Assembly (NCBI GenBank): GCA_964636275.1
Contig: CAZWRN010000002.1
Coordinates: 1 to 64,000 of the forward strand
Reading direction: 5' to 3'
From: CAZWRN01 sp964636275
Lineage (GTDB): Bacteria > Patescibacteriota > Microgenomatia > Daviesbacterales > UBA10151
Length of the DNA stretch: 64,000 bases
Shown here: positions 51,316 through 61,059 of the stretch, piece by piece
Layout: every line of letters begins with the position of its first letter
How positions within the stretch are numbered: the stretch's first letter is position 1
Program-made: the position numbers and the translations under genes
The notes under the pieces: generated by a model
What the model saw: the letters and a program-made list of their open reading frames with translations, nothing else
Database searches by the model: none
Told to the model about the DNA's origin: nothing

Positions 51316-52187
51316 TTTTGGCACTGGGGGCAAAAAAAGGTCCCTCGTCCCCCCAGTTTGATTTTTTTTATTGGTGTTTGGCATTGTAAACAAGGTTTAT
51401 TATCTCGGTTGTAGACTTTAGCATAGTTCAAAAATAAACCTTTTCTGCCGTCCGAATCGACAAAATGGGTCTTGGTAGACCCCCCGTATTTCACTCCATC
51501 TTTCAAGGCCTGAATAACCCCCTGGAATAATTTTTCAAACTGTTTGTCGGTTAATTCACTGACCTTGGTTTTGGGATTTACTCCGGCATTAAAACACCCT
51601 TCACAAGCATAAATATTGCCTACCCCGGCCACAACTGACTGATCAAGCAATCCAACTTTAATCGGTGTTTTCGGATGTTTTTTGAGGTTGTTTTTAAACT
51701 GCTCCAAAGTATATTTTTTATCAAGTGGTTCAGGCCCCAGATTTTTTAAAAAAGAATCAATCTTTAACGACTCTCTATCCAATACTTTGATCCAGCCAAA
51801 TTTTCGTTGATCATTAAAAAACATGGTCTGCCCATCACTGAGATAAAATATGACTCTTGTTGATTTATTGGGCAGATCTGACAACATATCTTTAGTCGGA
51901 TGCCCGCCTACAAATCTGTCTTCTTTTTTCTTATTGCGTATTTCATTTTGCGTAACAATAATCTGCCCTGACATTTTGAGATGAAAAAGTAATGTATAAC
52001 CATTTTCAAAATCAGTTCCTAAGCCTTTTCCCTTGCGCCAAATATTAACAATTTTTTGATTTAAAACAACTTCAGATTCTCCTTGAAAAGTTTTTGGATT
52101 GAGTATTTCAATTTTGGTAATAGTTTCACCAATTATTTTTTTGACTAAACTTAAACGAATTGTTTCAACTTCTGGTAGTTCCGGCAT
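51312..52187 (-). CDS. mutM: Formamidopyrimidine-DNA glycosylase (Fpg)
   Basis: 291 residues. Removes oxidised purines such as 8-oxoguanine and cuts the abasic site. The N-terminus MPELPEVETIR supplies the catalytic Pro and Glu. Later motifs are the Lys in LLFHLKMSGQ, VAGVGNIYACE and the C-terminal zinc finger CLQCQTPIKKIKLGGRGTFF ending CPQC. TAGAAT ends 6 nt before the ATG. Upstream gene of the pair with the alpha/beta hydrolase. Confidence 0.95.
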   Translation of the reverse strand: MPELPEVETIRLSLVKKIIGETITKIEILNPKTFQGESEVVLNQKIVNIWRKGKGLGTDFENGYTLLFHLKMSGQIIVTQNEIRNKKKEDRFVGGHPTKDMLSDLPNKSTRVIFYLSDGQTMFFNDQRKFGWIKVLDRESLKIDSFLKNLGPEPLDKKYTLEQFKNNLKKHPKTPIKVGLLDQSVVAGVGNIYACEGCFNAGVNPKTKVSELTDKQFEKLFQGVIQALKDGVKYGGSTKTHFVDSDGRKGLFLNYAKVYNRDNKPCLQCQTPIKKIKLGGRGTFFCPQCQK

Positions 52188-52223
52188 GAGGCTATTCTAA
52201 CAAATATAATAATTTTTCGCAGA

Positions 52224-52442
52224 TTAGAACATAAAGTATGTTAAAGCCTGTCTTATTCTGCTAGCTCGATTAATGATTACTCCTCCTGTATAAGCTAAAG
52301 TATTCAAGGCACCTTCTGTAAATGTCATTTTTTTCGGATATTCGCCAGTTAGAGCAAAGATAATATGTTCTGCTGATAGATTTTTACCGTCTATAATTTG
52401 ATTAGCCTGATTGGACCATTCGGGTTGGCGTTGTCTGGTCAT
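52224..52442 (-). CDS. Small hypothetical protein (72 aa) with its own promoter
   Basis: No family recognised. Residues 1-40 are polar; a weakly hydrophobic helix (TEGALNTLAYTGGVIINRAS) and a short tail follow. It looks real because a TTGACT-17-TACTTT promoter ends exactly 6 nt before the ATG. Lies 36 bp upstream of mutM on the same strand. Confidence 0.55.
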   Translation of the reverse strand: MTRQRQPEWSNQANQIIDGKNLSAEHIIFALTGEYPKKMTFTEGALNTLAYTGGVIINRASRIRQALTYFMF

Positions 52443-52448
52443 ATTTTA

Positions 52449-52477
52449 AAAGTACAGTCTATTTTAGCTTCAGTCAA
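52449..52477 (-). promoter_or_regulatory. Sigma-70 promoter of the 72-aa gene
   Basis: Minus strand TTGACT (52477-52472), 17 bp spacer, TACTTT (52454-52449), then 6 nt to the ATG. Predicted leaderless start. Confidence 0.6.
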
Positions 52478-52506
52478 GTGATTTATCTGTAAGAAAATAC
52501 TGAATT

Positions 52507-53604
52507 TTAGGATTTAGACTTTTGTATCAAGGCAAGTATCTCTTTTTTAAAATGTTCAAAAGAAAATCTGGCAGCATTTTTTTTGAGTTCTTCAGTTTTA
52601 AACTTCATAGTTTCAAATTTATTGATAGCCAGTTGGAGACTGCCTATTTGTAAATCGCCAAAAAATACACCAGTTTTGCCATCAATAACTGTTTCTTTAT
52701 ATCCTCCCTGATAAAGGGCGATCACAGGTGTACCCGCGGCTTGACTCTCAATAGCTGTGATTCCAAAATCCTCCTCACTAGCGGCACAGATTAAAGCCTT
52801 GGCATTGGCTAAAAGCTGGACTCGTTCTTTATCGGAGACTTTGCCAGCAAAAGTAATATTACTTTTAGCTAGTTTTTTTAATCTGGCTTCTTCTCTACCC
52901 GTTCCTACTACTATTAATCTTTTTCCATTACCGTTAAAAGTTTTGATAACCAGATCGATATTTTTATCAGGATCAAGTCTCGCCAAAGATAGGAAATAAT
53001 CATCAGTTTCTGTTTTGACAGATTGAAACTCGGACAGATCAACTGGTGGATAGATCACTTCAGCATCCCGGCGGTAAAATTTCTTGATCCTTTTTTTGAT
53101 ATTTTCGGAGTTAGCTATCAACATATCCGGCCGCTGAGACAAAACAAAATCGTACTGCCTCATAAAATGATTGAGTATTTCTCCAAACAGTTTGGTGAAA
53201 ATGTTTTTTTTGTACCAATGATTTTTGGTATATCCGTACAAATATCTGGGTGGAGTATGAATATAAGCGATATGTTTAGATCCCTGATCTGTAATAACCC
53301 CTTTAGCATAATAGGCTGCTGAGGATGAGATTACTACATCGTATGAAGATAAATCAAAACTTTCAAATGCCATTGGTGATAAAAATTTTAAAGGAGATAG
53401 CAGGCTTTTTATTCCAGGTATTTTTTGCATCCAGGAAGTATGAATCTCCCAGCCCTTAAAACGCTGGGCATCCTTGCCCAAGGTTTTTGGGTTGTAATAA
53501 GCGGTGTAGAGAGGAGCCTCGGGGAAAATCTGATGTAGCGCTTCAACTACTCTTTCAGCTCCCCCGTATTCTTTTAAATAGTCATGTACCAGTGCTACTT
53601 TCAT
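52507..53604 (-). CDS. GT4-family glycosyltransferase (mannosyltransferase-like)
   Basis: 365 residues, GT-B fold. N-terminal KVALVHDYLKEYGGAERVVE places an acceptor-side Gly-rich loop early; the C-terminal donor site is EEDFGITAIESQAAGTPVIA with the E-x7-E pair. The length and start resemble WbaZ-type mannosyltransferases, although the donor sugar is not certain. Second gene of a pair with the upstream GT4 gene (1 bp gap). Confidence 0.85.
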   Translation of the reverse strand: MKVALVHDYLKEYGGAERVVEALHQIFPEAPLYTAYYNPKTLGKDAQRFKGWEIHTSWMQKIPGIKSLLSPLKFLSPMAFESFDLSSYDVVISSSAAYYAKGVITDQGSKHIAYIHTPPRYLYGYTKNHWYKKNIFTKLFGEILNHFMRQYDFVLSQRPDMLIANSENIKKRIKKFYRRDAEVIYPPVDLSEFQSVKTETDDYFLSLARLDPDKNIDLVIKTFNGNGKRLIVVGTGREEARLKKLAKSNITFAGKVSDKERVQLLANAKALICAASEEDFGITAIESQAAGTPVIALYQGGYKETVIDGKTGVFFGDLQIGSLQLAINKFETMKFKTEELKKNAARFSFEHFKKEILALIQKSKS

Positions 53605-53605
53605 T

Positions 53606-54658
53606 TTAAGTTAATAAAGCCTTTTCAAATTTGGTTATAAATTTTTCTTGAGTAAATCTTTGTGCATCTTTTTTAGATTGTTGAGCTATTTTTTTCGCTA
53701 AAGTCGGTTCCTGTATTAATCTTAACAGAGCGGCTGCCAATTGGTTAGTATCAGCTGGATCGACCAATAGTCCATTTTTTTCATGTTTGATAAATTCGGG
53801 GGTGCCACCGATATTGGTCGCAATGATCGGGACCTCAGCCAATGCTGCTTCTATGACCGTGGTTGCAAAAGGTTCAGCTTTTTTTGAGGGTAAAACAAAA
53901 CAGTTCATTTTAGCAAAAGCTTTCGAGGGCTGGTCGATAAATCCCTCAAAATGGACTCCAGGTATCGCTGTATTTAGGATATTTTTTTCAATTGAGCCAG
54001 ATTGTTTTTCGCCACTTCCCCAAATGACCAGTTCGGTATTTTCCACAGACAGCTTTTGAAATGCCTCTAGCAACTCTTTGGCACCCTTCCAATCAACCAG
54101 TCTCCCTAAGTACCCTATGACAAATTTTTTTGATATATTTTTTCGGATATCTGGTTTAAAAGCCGAACCCAGATATATTGTCTCTCCGGGCAATTTGTAA
54201 AAATCTTTTATTGACTCCGAGACAAACAAATATTTATCTACTTCATCCCCGATCAACTGAAAAATCCATTTTGGGTAGTCGTAATCGCGAATATAGCTCA
54301 CTAGTTTAAAATCTGATCGATGAATTTTGGAGGCCAGAGCAGCTATTAATAAAGCCCGCGTGGTATTGGCCATCACGATGTCTGGTTCAATTTTGGTGAC
54401 GACACTGCTAAAAGCTTTTACTGCGCGGAGTAATCTGGGGATTGCAACTGGATGCAGTAGATTGAGTCTGGCAAATGGTATTTTGCTGATTTTTGCTTTT
54501 GAAGTGGTATATATACTTTCAAATTCAGAAGCGGAATCAATGACCAGATAGGGCTCAATTTTGTCTCTGTTGAGCCATTTAATATCCTCTGCCAAGCGCA
54601 ATTGGGCTCCGCCGGCAAAAGGAGTATGATCGACAAAAAGAATTTTTGTTTTATTCAT
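53606..54658 (-). CDS. GT4-family glycosyltransferase
   Basis: 350 residues, GT-B fold. FVDHTPFAGGAQLRLAED at the N-terminus, VIGYLGRLVDWKGAKELLEA in the middle and EPFATTVIEAALAEVPIIAT in the donor site. TACAAT ends 7 nt before the ATG, so this is the first gene of the two-gene glycosyltransferase operon. Donor and acceptor unknown; likely surface glycan or glycolipid synthesis. Confidence 0.85.
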   Translation of the reverse strand: MNKTKILFVDHTPFAGGAQLRLAEDIKWLNRDKIEPYLVIDSASEFESIYTTSKAKISKIPFARLNLLHPVAIPRLLRAVKAFSSVVTKIEPDIVMANTTRALLIAALASKIHRSDFKLVSYIRDYDYPKWIFQLIGDEVDKYLFVSESIKDFYKLPGETIYLGSAFKPDIRKNISKKFVIGYLGRLVDWKGAKELLEAFQKLSVENTELVIWGSGEKQSGSIEKNILNTAIPGVHFEGFIDQPSKAFAKMNCFVLPSKKAEPFATTVIEAALAEVPIIATNIGGTPEFIKHEKNGLLVDPADTNQLAAALLRLIQEPTLAKKIAQQSKKDAQRFTQEKFITKFEKALLT

Positions 54659-54717
54659 ACTTGGAATTGTAGCAAAAAAAGAGATCTCCTAGCACAAAAA
54701 GGTCAACAAAAGAGAGT

Positions 54718-55395
54718 TTAACTTTTTATCTGAGGCACACTGCCAAATACATGCAATCTGTTATCGGAAAATAATTCCCGCCAAACCTCATTCTTGACTG
54801 ATTTACCTGGACTTTGAATGCCCATAGCGATATCTATTCCATTCAGGCGTTTGGAATCAAAAGTAGCAGCCTGCCCCAAGAGTCTGGCTAGATGGCTAAG
54901 CACACCTGCTTCTCTCAATCCCATTCTTGGTAGTCTGTCGCCAACATGCAAAGCTTTGACTATAGCAGCTTCTCCTCCATCTTCAAGTAACGATGTATCA
55001 AGCATCCTCATACGTAATAATGCACCCATCTCTTTCAAAGCATTCATTTCTGCATCATTTAATCTGTCTCTCGAATGCCAACCTAAATTTGATGGTAGTG
55101 TAGCTTCAAACTGCGCAACGCCTTTAGCTGGAGATTCTAATAGACTGGCTGGCCCAGTCCCCGTACTATCTATGCTGGGACGCGCCTCGAGCCCATGATT
55201 GGTCATATGATGTGGCAAAGTCAGATTATTAATTGGACCCAAAACATACTTTTGCTGATCTGGTGAATAACCAAGGTCAGCTAAAATCTTGGGTCTAGCT
55301 GATAAGTACTCCCTAAATAACGCCAACGAAGCATGCCTTCTTTGATCCCGATCAGGTGAGTTGGTTAATGTTTCTACGTTAGAGTTTACAGCCAT
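54718..55395 (-). CDS. Hypothetical protein
   Basis: 225 residues, no recognised family or membrane segment. Mostly helical by composition, with Asp/Arg-rich N-terminus (SPDRDQRRHASLALFREYLS) and repeated Leu-rich stretches (EMNALKEMGALLRMRMLD). AATAAT lies 5 nt before the ATG, supporting expression. Flanked by glycosyltransferase and phosphoesterase genes that give no clear hint of its role. Confidence 0.5.
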   Translation of the reverse strand: MAVNSNVETLTNSPDRDQRRHASLALFREYLSARPKILADLGYSPDQQKYVLGPINNLTLPHHMTNHGLEARPSIDSTGTGPASLLESPAKGVAQFEATLPSNLGWHSRDRLNDAEMNALKEMGALLRMRMLDTSLLEDGGEAAIVKALHVGDRLPRMGLREAGVLSHLARLLGQAATFDSKRLNGIDIAMGIQSPGKSVKNEVWRELFSDNRLHVFGSVPQIKS

Positions 55396-55458
55396 CAGAT
55401 ATTATTTCTAAATAATCTTATATTAAATTATTCTGGTGTGCTGGACTTTTGAATGACA

Positions 55459-56460
55459 TTATTCTGATATACCTGGATATATTTGTTTGATAGTTGTTAA
55501 CAATTTTTCTACAGCAATCTGCCTGGTTCCCTCAATACGTGCTCCAGCTGCGGCTTTATGTCCGCCACCTCCTAGTGCTACTGCAATTTTAGATACATCA
55601 TATTTATCGGCATCACGGGTTCTAAAAGAAGCGTTCCAGATTCCTGGTTCAGTTTCGATCAGGCTAATATCGATCTCCCATCCGGTGACAGAGCGTAATA
55701 TATTGGATATTTCATTGTTTTCGATATCTTCTGGCAAAATATTTTTTTGTTGCAGATCGGCCTGAGAGACGATCGCAATTGCCACTTTATCATCATAAAA
55801 TGTCTCAATTTGACTGAGAGCTATACCCATCAGATAGACCCTTTTAGCTGATAAATTGTTTTCCAGTTCAAAAAAAACTTGATGAAATTTTGGATACAAA
55901 TTGACGAGTCTGGAGGTGATCTCAAATGTTTGGTCTGTTGTCCCCTCATAGCGAAAACGTGAATCAGTATAAATACCCACCAGTAAACAGATCGCAATTT
56001 CTGGTGTCATAGTAATTCCCCACTTTTGGTAGATGCCATAAAGCAGCTGACAATTGGCTGGAATGGAATAATCGACCAGATTGATAGTTCCGTAGTTTGT
56101 ATTGGATTTATGATGATCGATCACCAACACTTTCAAATTCTCAGGAAAGACCACTTCGCCTTTTTTACTGATCTGATCGAGGTTGGAAGAATCCATAGCG
56201 ATAAATAGATCAAATTTTGACAGATCGGTTTCTAAAAAAGTCTGATCTTTGATTTCATCAAATCCTGGCAGCATCGAAAAAAGTTTGGGTGGATGAGAAT
56301 CCCCACTGATCACGACTGCCTCTTTACCGAGCTGTTTTAAAGCTTGTTTCATCGACAAAGCCGACCCAACTGAATCTCCATCCGGAGAGGGGTGCAGGTG
56401 GATTAAAATATTTTCAGAGGCTTTAATTAGCTCTAGGGCTTGGGAGATGTCTAAATTCAT
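55459..56460 (-). CDS. DHH-family phosphoesterase (NrnA-like)
   Basis: 333 residues. DHH metal motifs are HLHPSPDGDSVGSA, the AMDSS block, VIDHHKSN (the DHH triad) and IYTDSRFRY, with the DHHA1 domain motif GGGGHKAAAGARI near the end. NrnA-type proteins degrade nanoRNA and/or dephosphorylate pAp; some act on cyclic dinucleotides, relevant because a diguanylate cyclase is in the same window. TATAAT ends 7 nt before the ATG. Confidence 0.88.
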   Translation of the reverse strand: MNLDISQALELIKASENILIHLHPSPDGDSVGSALSMKQALKQLGKEAVVISGDSHPPKLFSMLPGFDEIKDQTFLETDLSKFDLFIAMDSSNLDQISKKGEVVFPENLKVLVIDHHKSNTNYGTINLVDYSIPANCQLLYGIYQKWGITMTPEIAICLLVGIYTDSRFRYEGTTDQTFEITSRLVNLYPKFHQVFFELENNLSAKRVYLMGIALSQIETFYDDKVAIAIVSQADLQQKNILPEDIENNEISNILRSVTGWEIDISLIETEPGIWNASFRTRDADKYDVSKIAVALGGGGHKAAAGARIEGTRQIAVEKLLTTIKQIYPGISE

Positions 56461-56548
56461 ACCCTAAATTATACACATACTAGGCTAATTCAGCAAAAAA
56501 AAAATGCGAATTGGCGTAATGCAGGATACTTGCTACAATGTAAGGGTA

Positions 56549-57568
56549 ATGATTTATCTTAAAAAATCTTTATTTGGAATTATCTTTTTAGTTTTATTTA
56601 CCGGATTTCATTTTTTTCTAATGCCGTTGTTGAATTCGTATGAATGGATTTTTGGCCTGAATCAATCTGCCGCCAATCAGCTGATACAACTGGCTTGTTT
56701 ACTTTTATTTTCTTCATTTGCCTTTGTGCTTTTTGCTGCTTTATGTGGAGATCGAAGGATAGCTATCGGTGTATCGATTTTAGGCGCCCTAACCCCACTG
56801 CTTTTTTCCCTGTCTAGTACCGGACTTGTTTTGAGTGGTCTTTATCTTTTAGCCTTGATCAGTGTTTTTTTTATGGTTGAAAATATTATGCGTCATTACT
56901 ACAACTTCTCCCCAGTTGTACTGCTTACTCCACCAATAAAAAATCTTTTTACAGCTTTACTTTTTATCATCTGTTTAGGCTACTATCTGTCTATTAACTC
57001 CGTAATAAAACAGCAAGGTTTTGCTATTCCAGAATCGATGATACCCGATGCAGTTGTTCAACAGCTGATCTCTCAGCAATCTAGCCAGCTGATAAAAGGT
57101 GATAAATACCTGGCTCAATTACCACAGCTAACTCCTGAACAATTACAACTACTCAAACAAAATCCAGACGTACTACGCCAATATGGCGTAGATCCAGCTA
57201 TTTTGGAACAATATGAAACCACTACTACATCAGCTCCTTCGACCAGTGCCCCTGCGACTTCGGCAACAAGTTCTGTACAAATCCCACCCACTTCTACTAT
57301 ATCTACTGGCTCTATCATTCCTTCAGTGGCAATGATCAAAAAGATGGCGTTAGCACCGATCAATGATATGCTCAATAAATATCAATTTTTGATCGCACCT
57401 GTTTTAGCACTGATTTTATTTTCAGCATTTTCCTTTATCAGTTTTATCTTTTTCTTTTTCAATCTGATTAGCGGTGGATTAATGAAATTGATCTTTTACC
57501 TTCTGGAGAAATCAGGTTTTGTCAGATTTGAGAAAGAGATGCGCGAAGTGAAGAAAATCATCATCTAA
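56549..57568 (+). CDS. Membrane protein of unknown function
   Basis: 339 residues from the ATG at 56549, chosen because TTGGCG-17-TACAAT ends 9 nt upstream; the frame is open further back to 56504. Four or five helices in the first 145 residues, then a Gln/Ser/Thr-rich soluble segment (about 150-255, including TTTSAPSTSAPATSATSS), then a long helix pair (about 270-315) and a basic tail. Divergent from the DHH gene. I do not recognise the family. Confidence 0.6.
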   Translation: MIYLKKSLFGIIFLVLFTGFHFFLMPLLNSYEWIFGLNQSAANQLIQLACLLLFSSFAFVLFAALCGDRRIAIGVSILGALTPLLFSLSSTGLVLSGLYLLALISVFFMVENIMRHYYNFSPVVLLTPPIKNLFTALLFIICLGYYLSINSVIKQQGFAIPESMIPDAVVQQLISQQSSQLIKGDKYLAQLPQLTPEQLQLLKQNPDVLRQYGVDPAILEQYETTTTSAPSTSAPATSATSSVQIPPTSTISTGSIIPSVAMIKKMALAPINDMLNKYQFLIAPVLALILFSAFSFISFIFFFFNLISGGLMKLIFYLLEKSGFVRFEKEMREVKKIII

Positions 57569-57631
57569 AAATTTATTCTTTTATTATTCTGTTACAATAC
57601 TGTCTCAGAAATCTAATTAATTTGCTTTATT

Positions 57632-58728
57632 ATGGCAACTGCTGAATTTGCATTAGCCAGAAAACTGTCGCGCAGACGAATGCTCGGAGAAACTGCTGCG
57701 GCTGTTGTAACTGTTGGAGCACTCTTAAACCTGCCGATGATTCGAATACCTTTTTTACAACAGAGTATCAAGCGTCCTGATGTCTTGGGTGTGACCTTTA
57801 GTCAACTCCAATGCTCTCCCCGATATCTTGATATGGATTATCAGACAACTTTTAGAGAAATTTGTGACTTGGAGCCAGATGTGATTCGTCTGGGGACCTA
57901 TTGGAATGAGATTGAATCAGACATTGGTTTTCAAAAAACAGATTGGCTGATGAATGAAGCTGCCAGAAGAAAAATAAATGTCATTCTGACAGTTGGAGCG
58001 AAAGCCCCTCGATTCCCAGAACTTCATCTTCCCCCGGATGTAGTTCATCTCAGTGGTACTGATCAAAATCAAGGCCGTAGTATCGGTTCTGATCCTTTAA
58101 CTTACAATAGAGTAATGAAACACACCGAAAAAGTAGTTGAAATGTATAAGAATTATCCAAATCTAAAATACTGGCAGATTGAAAATGAGCCGCTTGATCA
58201 TCTCGACTTTGCTGACAACCACTCAATTGATGAAAGCTTACTGAACGCCGAAATTAAATTGGTCAGAGAGAAAAACGGACTGATCAAAAGATTTTATTAA
58301 GTAACGCATTTAAAATTCCTAGTGCTCCTTATAGTTTGATAAAAAGTTTAGAACTCAAACCGGATGGAACAGGTTTTAATGTATATCCAAAAGTTCCTCG
58401 CAGAGAGGGCGGATATTACCAAATGAATTGGGGTGATTATCGATTATTGGCCAAAAATGCTTCACTTATTGAATCACTAGATATTGAACCATGGATTTTT
58501 GAAGCTCAGGCTGAACCTTGGGAACCAAATAAACATGTTCATTTTGGACAAGAAGAGTACCCCAGTGTGTCAGTAAATCAAACACTTAGATTAGTTTCAG
58601 ATCTGGTGAGAAGTGGCTATCAGAAACAACTTCTTTGGGGAGGTGAGTTTTGGGTTAAACAAAAACAGTTAGGTTTCCCTGAATGGATGGAAGCTATGAA
58701 ACGACTCTTTTCACAAAAAGCAGCTTAA
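57632..58728 (+). pseudogene. Clan-A glycoside hydrolase-like gene interrupted by a frameshift
   Basis: Two open frames, 57632-58300 and 58282-58728 (-1 relative), together encode one TIM-barrel hydrolase of about 365 residues. The first has a possible twin-Arg signal (SRRRML followed by a hydrophobic run), WNEIESDIG and YWQIENEPLDH, where the NEP Glu is the usual acid/base. The second begins TDQKILLSNAFKIPSAPYS and has IFEAQAEPWEP and LWGGEFWV, one supplying the nucleophile Glu. Neither half alone holds both catalytic residues. The junction lies at GAGAAAAACGG (58268-58278): one missing A in an A run, or a -1 slip, restores the frame. Broken gene, sequencing error and recoding remain possible. 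Confidence 0.7.
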
Positions 58729-60887
58729 AGTTCTACGGGTGACATCTCTCCCCAGCTTTTGCCGGATTTCAAATCAACTTTCACAGGAACAGATAACTTT
58801 AAAGCATCTTCCATTTTTTGTTTAATCATTTTGGCTGTCGACTCGACATCTTCTGGAGAGCATTCAAACATCAACTCATCATGGACCTGAAGTATTAACT
58901 TGCAGTTATCATTTTTCTCAAGTTCTTTACCGATTGCGACCATAGCAATTTTAATCATATCCGCACTGGTTCCTTGAATTGGATGGTTGATAGCTGCTCT
59001 CTCTCCGGCTGCTTTGAGAAAATGATTGTTTGAAGAGAGCTCTGGCATGTATCTTCTTCTTCCAGAGATTGTTTCAACATAACCATTTTGGATACCAAAT
59101 TCCAAAGTTTTAGCCATCCAGGCTTTGACTTTGGGAAACTGTTCAAAATATTCGCTGATGTACTGTTTGGCAGTGGCAAAGTCTATGCTAAGCTGTCTGG
59201 ATAAAGCCCGCGGACCCTGACCGTAGAGGGTGGCAAAGTTCATGGTTTTTCCAACTGTTCGTTGTTGTTTACCCACTTGATCAATTGGAATATTAAAGAT
59301 CTTAGCCGCTGTTGCTGCATGAATATCTAAGCCATCTTGAAATGCTTTTTTCATTGCTTCATCACCCGAGACATCGGCCATTATTCGAAGCTCTATCTGC
59401 GAATAATCGGCGCCCAATAATACTTTTCCTTCTGGTGCAATAAATGCTTTCCGCAGCTCCCCACCCATCTCTCCTCTGATGGGGATATTTTGCAAATTGG
59501 GATTGGTTGAAGAAAGCCGTCCGGTGGCAGCACCTTCAACATTGAAAGTTGAATGAATTCTTCCGTCTTCCTGAATGGATTTAGGCAGGGCATCAACATA
59601 GGTTGAAACTAATTTAAACAGTTGACGGTACTGGAGTAGAAAAGGAATTGCCGGGTGAGCTGCTGACAATTCTTGGAGTGTTTCTTCATCGGTTGATCTG
59701 CCCGTTTTAGTCTTTTTGAAAACAGGTAAATTGAGTTCATCAAATAGTACCTCAGACAACTGTTTTGGTGAATTTAAATTAAATTCGTGACCAACAAAAT
59801 GGAAAATATTTTTCTCAATATCGACTAGTTTTTCCTTGAGATCTTTACCCAGATTCTCTAAAAACGGGGCATCTATCAGCACTCCATTTTTACTCATTTT
59901 GTCCAAAACAATCTGTACCTTTTGATCCAGTTCAACAGTCTCTTTTGATTGTGCTGGCTTTTCATAAGCTGCTTCATCTCCTTGTAACTGTTTTTCACCA
60001 GTCAGAGGATCTTTTCCAGAGCCAGTCAATTTATTAACCAAACTTTTGAATTCCAATTCTTTAAAAAGATCGATTACCTGCCCCTGGTTATAGTCTTTTA
60101 CCGCACATTCTGAGAGATTTAACTTGATCGGTGCATTGATATCGATAGTCGCCAGTGTTTTGCTCATTGCAGCTGACTCAGCCCCTTCAGCCAACAGTTT
60201 TTGCATTCGTTCTGGCAGAGTCGCCAGGTTTTCTGTTTTATAAATCTCTTCAATAGTGCCAAACTGTTTGATTAGTTTGGTGGCGCTGACATCGCCTATT
60301 CCCGGCACACCTGGGATATTGTCTGAAGCATCGCCCGCTAATGCTTTGTATTCGATCATCTGGATTGGCTGAAAACCAAACCGCTCAATAAACTCCTGGA
60401 CCCCATACAAACCAACATCAGTCAGGGTCTTTTTTGGCATTAAGATTTTGACCTGATTGTTGATAGTTTGCATGATATCTCGATCTCCCGTCAAAATGAT
60501 CACTTCAATCTCTGAATCTTTTTCTACTGCCAGTTTAGCTAGTGTTCCGATCAGGTCATCGGCTTCATATCCAGCCAGAGCGTATTCGGGCACTCCCAGA
60601 GCCTTGACTACTTCATGCACCCGATTATACTGACTGCTCAATGCTTCATCAGCTGGCCCGCGAGTGGCTTTGTACTGGGTATATTGCTGGTGTCTAAAAG
60701 TAGGAGCTTTCATATCCCAGGCGATCGCCATATAGTCAGGTTTGAGATCATCCCAACTTCTTAAAAGCATATTGGTAAAGCCGTAGACGGCATTTACCAG
60801 CTCCCCTTTTGAAGTGGTCAACGGTGGTGTGGCATGAAAAGCCCGATGAAGTAAAGCATTCCCATCTACTAAAACGAATCTTGGCAT
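58725..60887 (-). CDS. polA: DNA polymerase I lacking the 3'-5' exonuclease domain
   Basis: 720 residues instead of about 830-930. Residues about 1-290 are the 5' nuclease: FVLVDGNALLHRAFHA, GYEADDLIGTLA, LTGDRDIMQ, GDASDNIPGVPGIG. A linker of about 35 residues leads straight to the polymerase domain (from about 325): GADYSQIELRIMA (motif A), QRTVGKTMNFATLYG (motif B), LQVHDELMFE (motif C). The proofreading domain is absent entirely, not merely inactive. TAGAAT ends 6 nt before the ATG. Its stop overlaps the convergent hydrolase frame by 4 bp. Confidence 0.93.
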   Translation of the reverse strand: MPRFVLVDGNALLHRAFHATPPLTTSKGELVNAVYGFTNMLLRSWDDLKPDYMAIAWDMKAPTFRHQQYTQYKATRGPADEALSSQYNRVHEVVKALGVPEYALAGYEADDLIGTLAKLAVEKDSEIEVIILTGDRDIMQTINNQVKILMPKKTLTDVGLYGVQEFIERFGFQPIQMIEYKALAGDASDNIPGVPGIGDVSATKLIKQFGTIEEIYKTENLATLPERMQKLLAEGAESAAMSKTLATIDINAPIKLNLSECAVKDYNQGQVIDLFKELEFKSLVNKLTGSGKDPLTGEKQLQGDEAAYEKPAQSKETVELDQKVQIVLDKMSKNGVLIDAPFLENLGKDLKEKLVDIEKNIFHFVGHEFNLNSPKQLSEVLFDELNLPVFKKTKTGRSTDEETLQELSAAHPAIPFLLQYRQLFKLVSTYVDALPKSIQEDGRIHSTFNVEGAATGRLSSTNPNLQNIPIRGEMGGELRKAFIAPEGKVLLGADYSQIELRIMADVSGDEAMKKAFQDGLDIHAATAAKIFNIPIDQVGKQQRTVGKTMNFATLYGQGPRALSRQLSIDFATAKQYISEYFEQFPKVKAWMAKTLEFGIQNGYVETISGRRRYMPELSSNNHFLKAAGERAAINHPIQGTSADMIKIAMVAIGKELEKNDNCKLILQVHDELMFECSPEDVESTAKMIKQKMEDALKLSVPVKVDLKSGKSWGEMSPVEL

Positions 60888-60913
60888 AGGGGTATTCTAA
60901 CACTTTTGAAGTA

Positions 60914-60989
60914 AAACTCTAAATTTTAAATACTCTGAAATTATTGTTTATTTTTTTGGTCATTATCTAGAATTTAGTAATTAGAGTTT
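60914..60989. repeat. AT-rich imperfect inverted repeat in the polA upstream gap
   Basis: AAACTCTAAATT (60914) and AATTAGAGTTT (60979) can pair. The stretch is AT-rich and built of TTAGAATTTAG-like units resembling 35505-35576. No gene is seen in 60888-61021; the rest of the 60888-61257 gap holds a promoter, a small ORF and a terminator. Confidence 0.3.
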
Positions 60990-61021
60990 AGAACTTATAC
61001 TCATATCATTTTGGTAACTAT

Positions 61022-61050
61022 TTGACTTATGTCACTTCATTTTGTATAGT
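61022..61050 (+). promoter_or_regulatory. Near-consensus sigma-70 promoter of the Cys-rich small gene
   Basis: TTGACT (61022-61027), 17 bp, TATAGT (61045-61050). One of the best promoters in the window, with 9 nt to the ATG of the 38-residue ORF. Confidence 0.7.
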
Positions 61051-61059
61051 GACTCGAAT

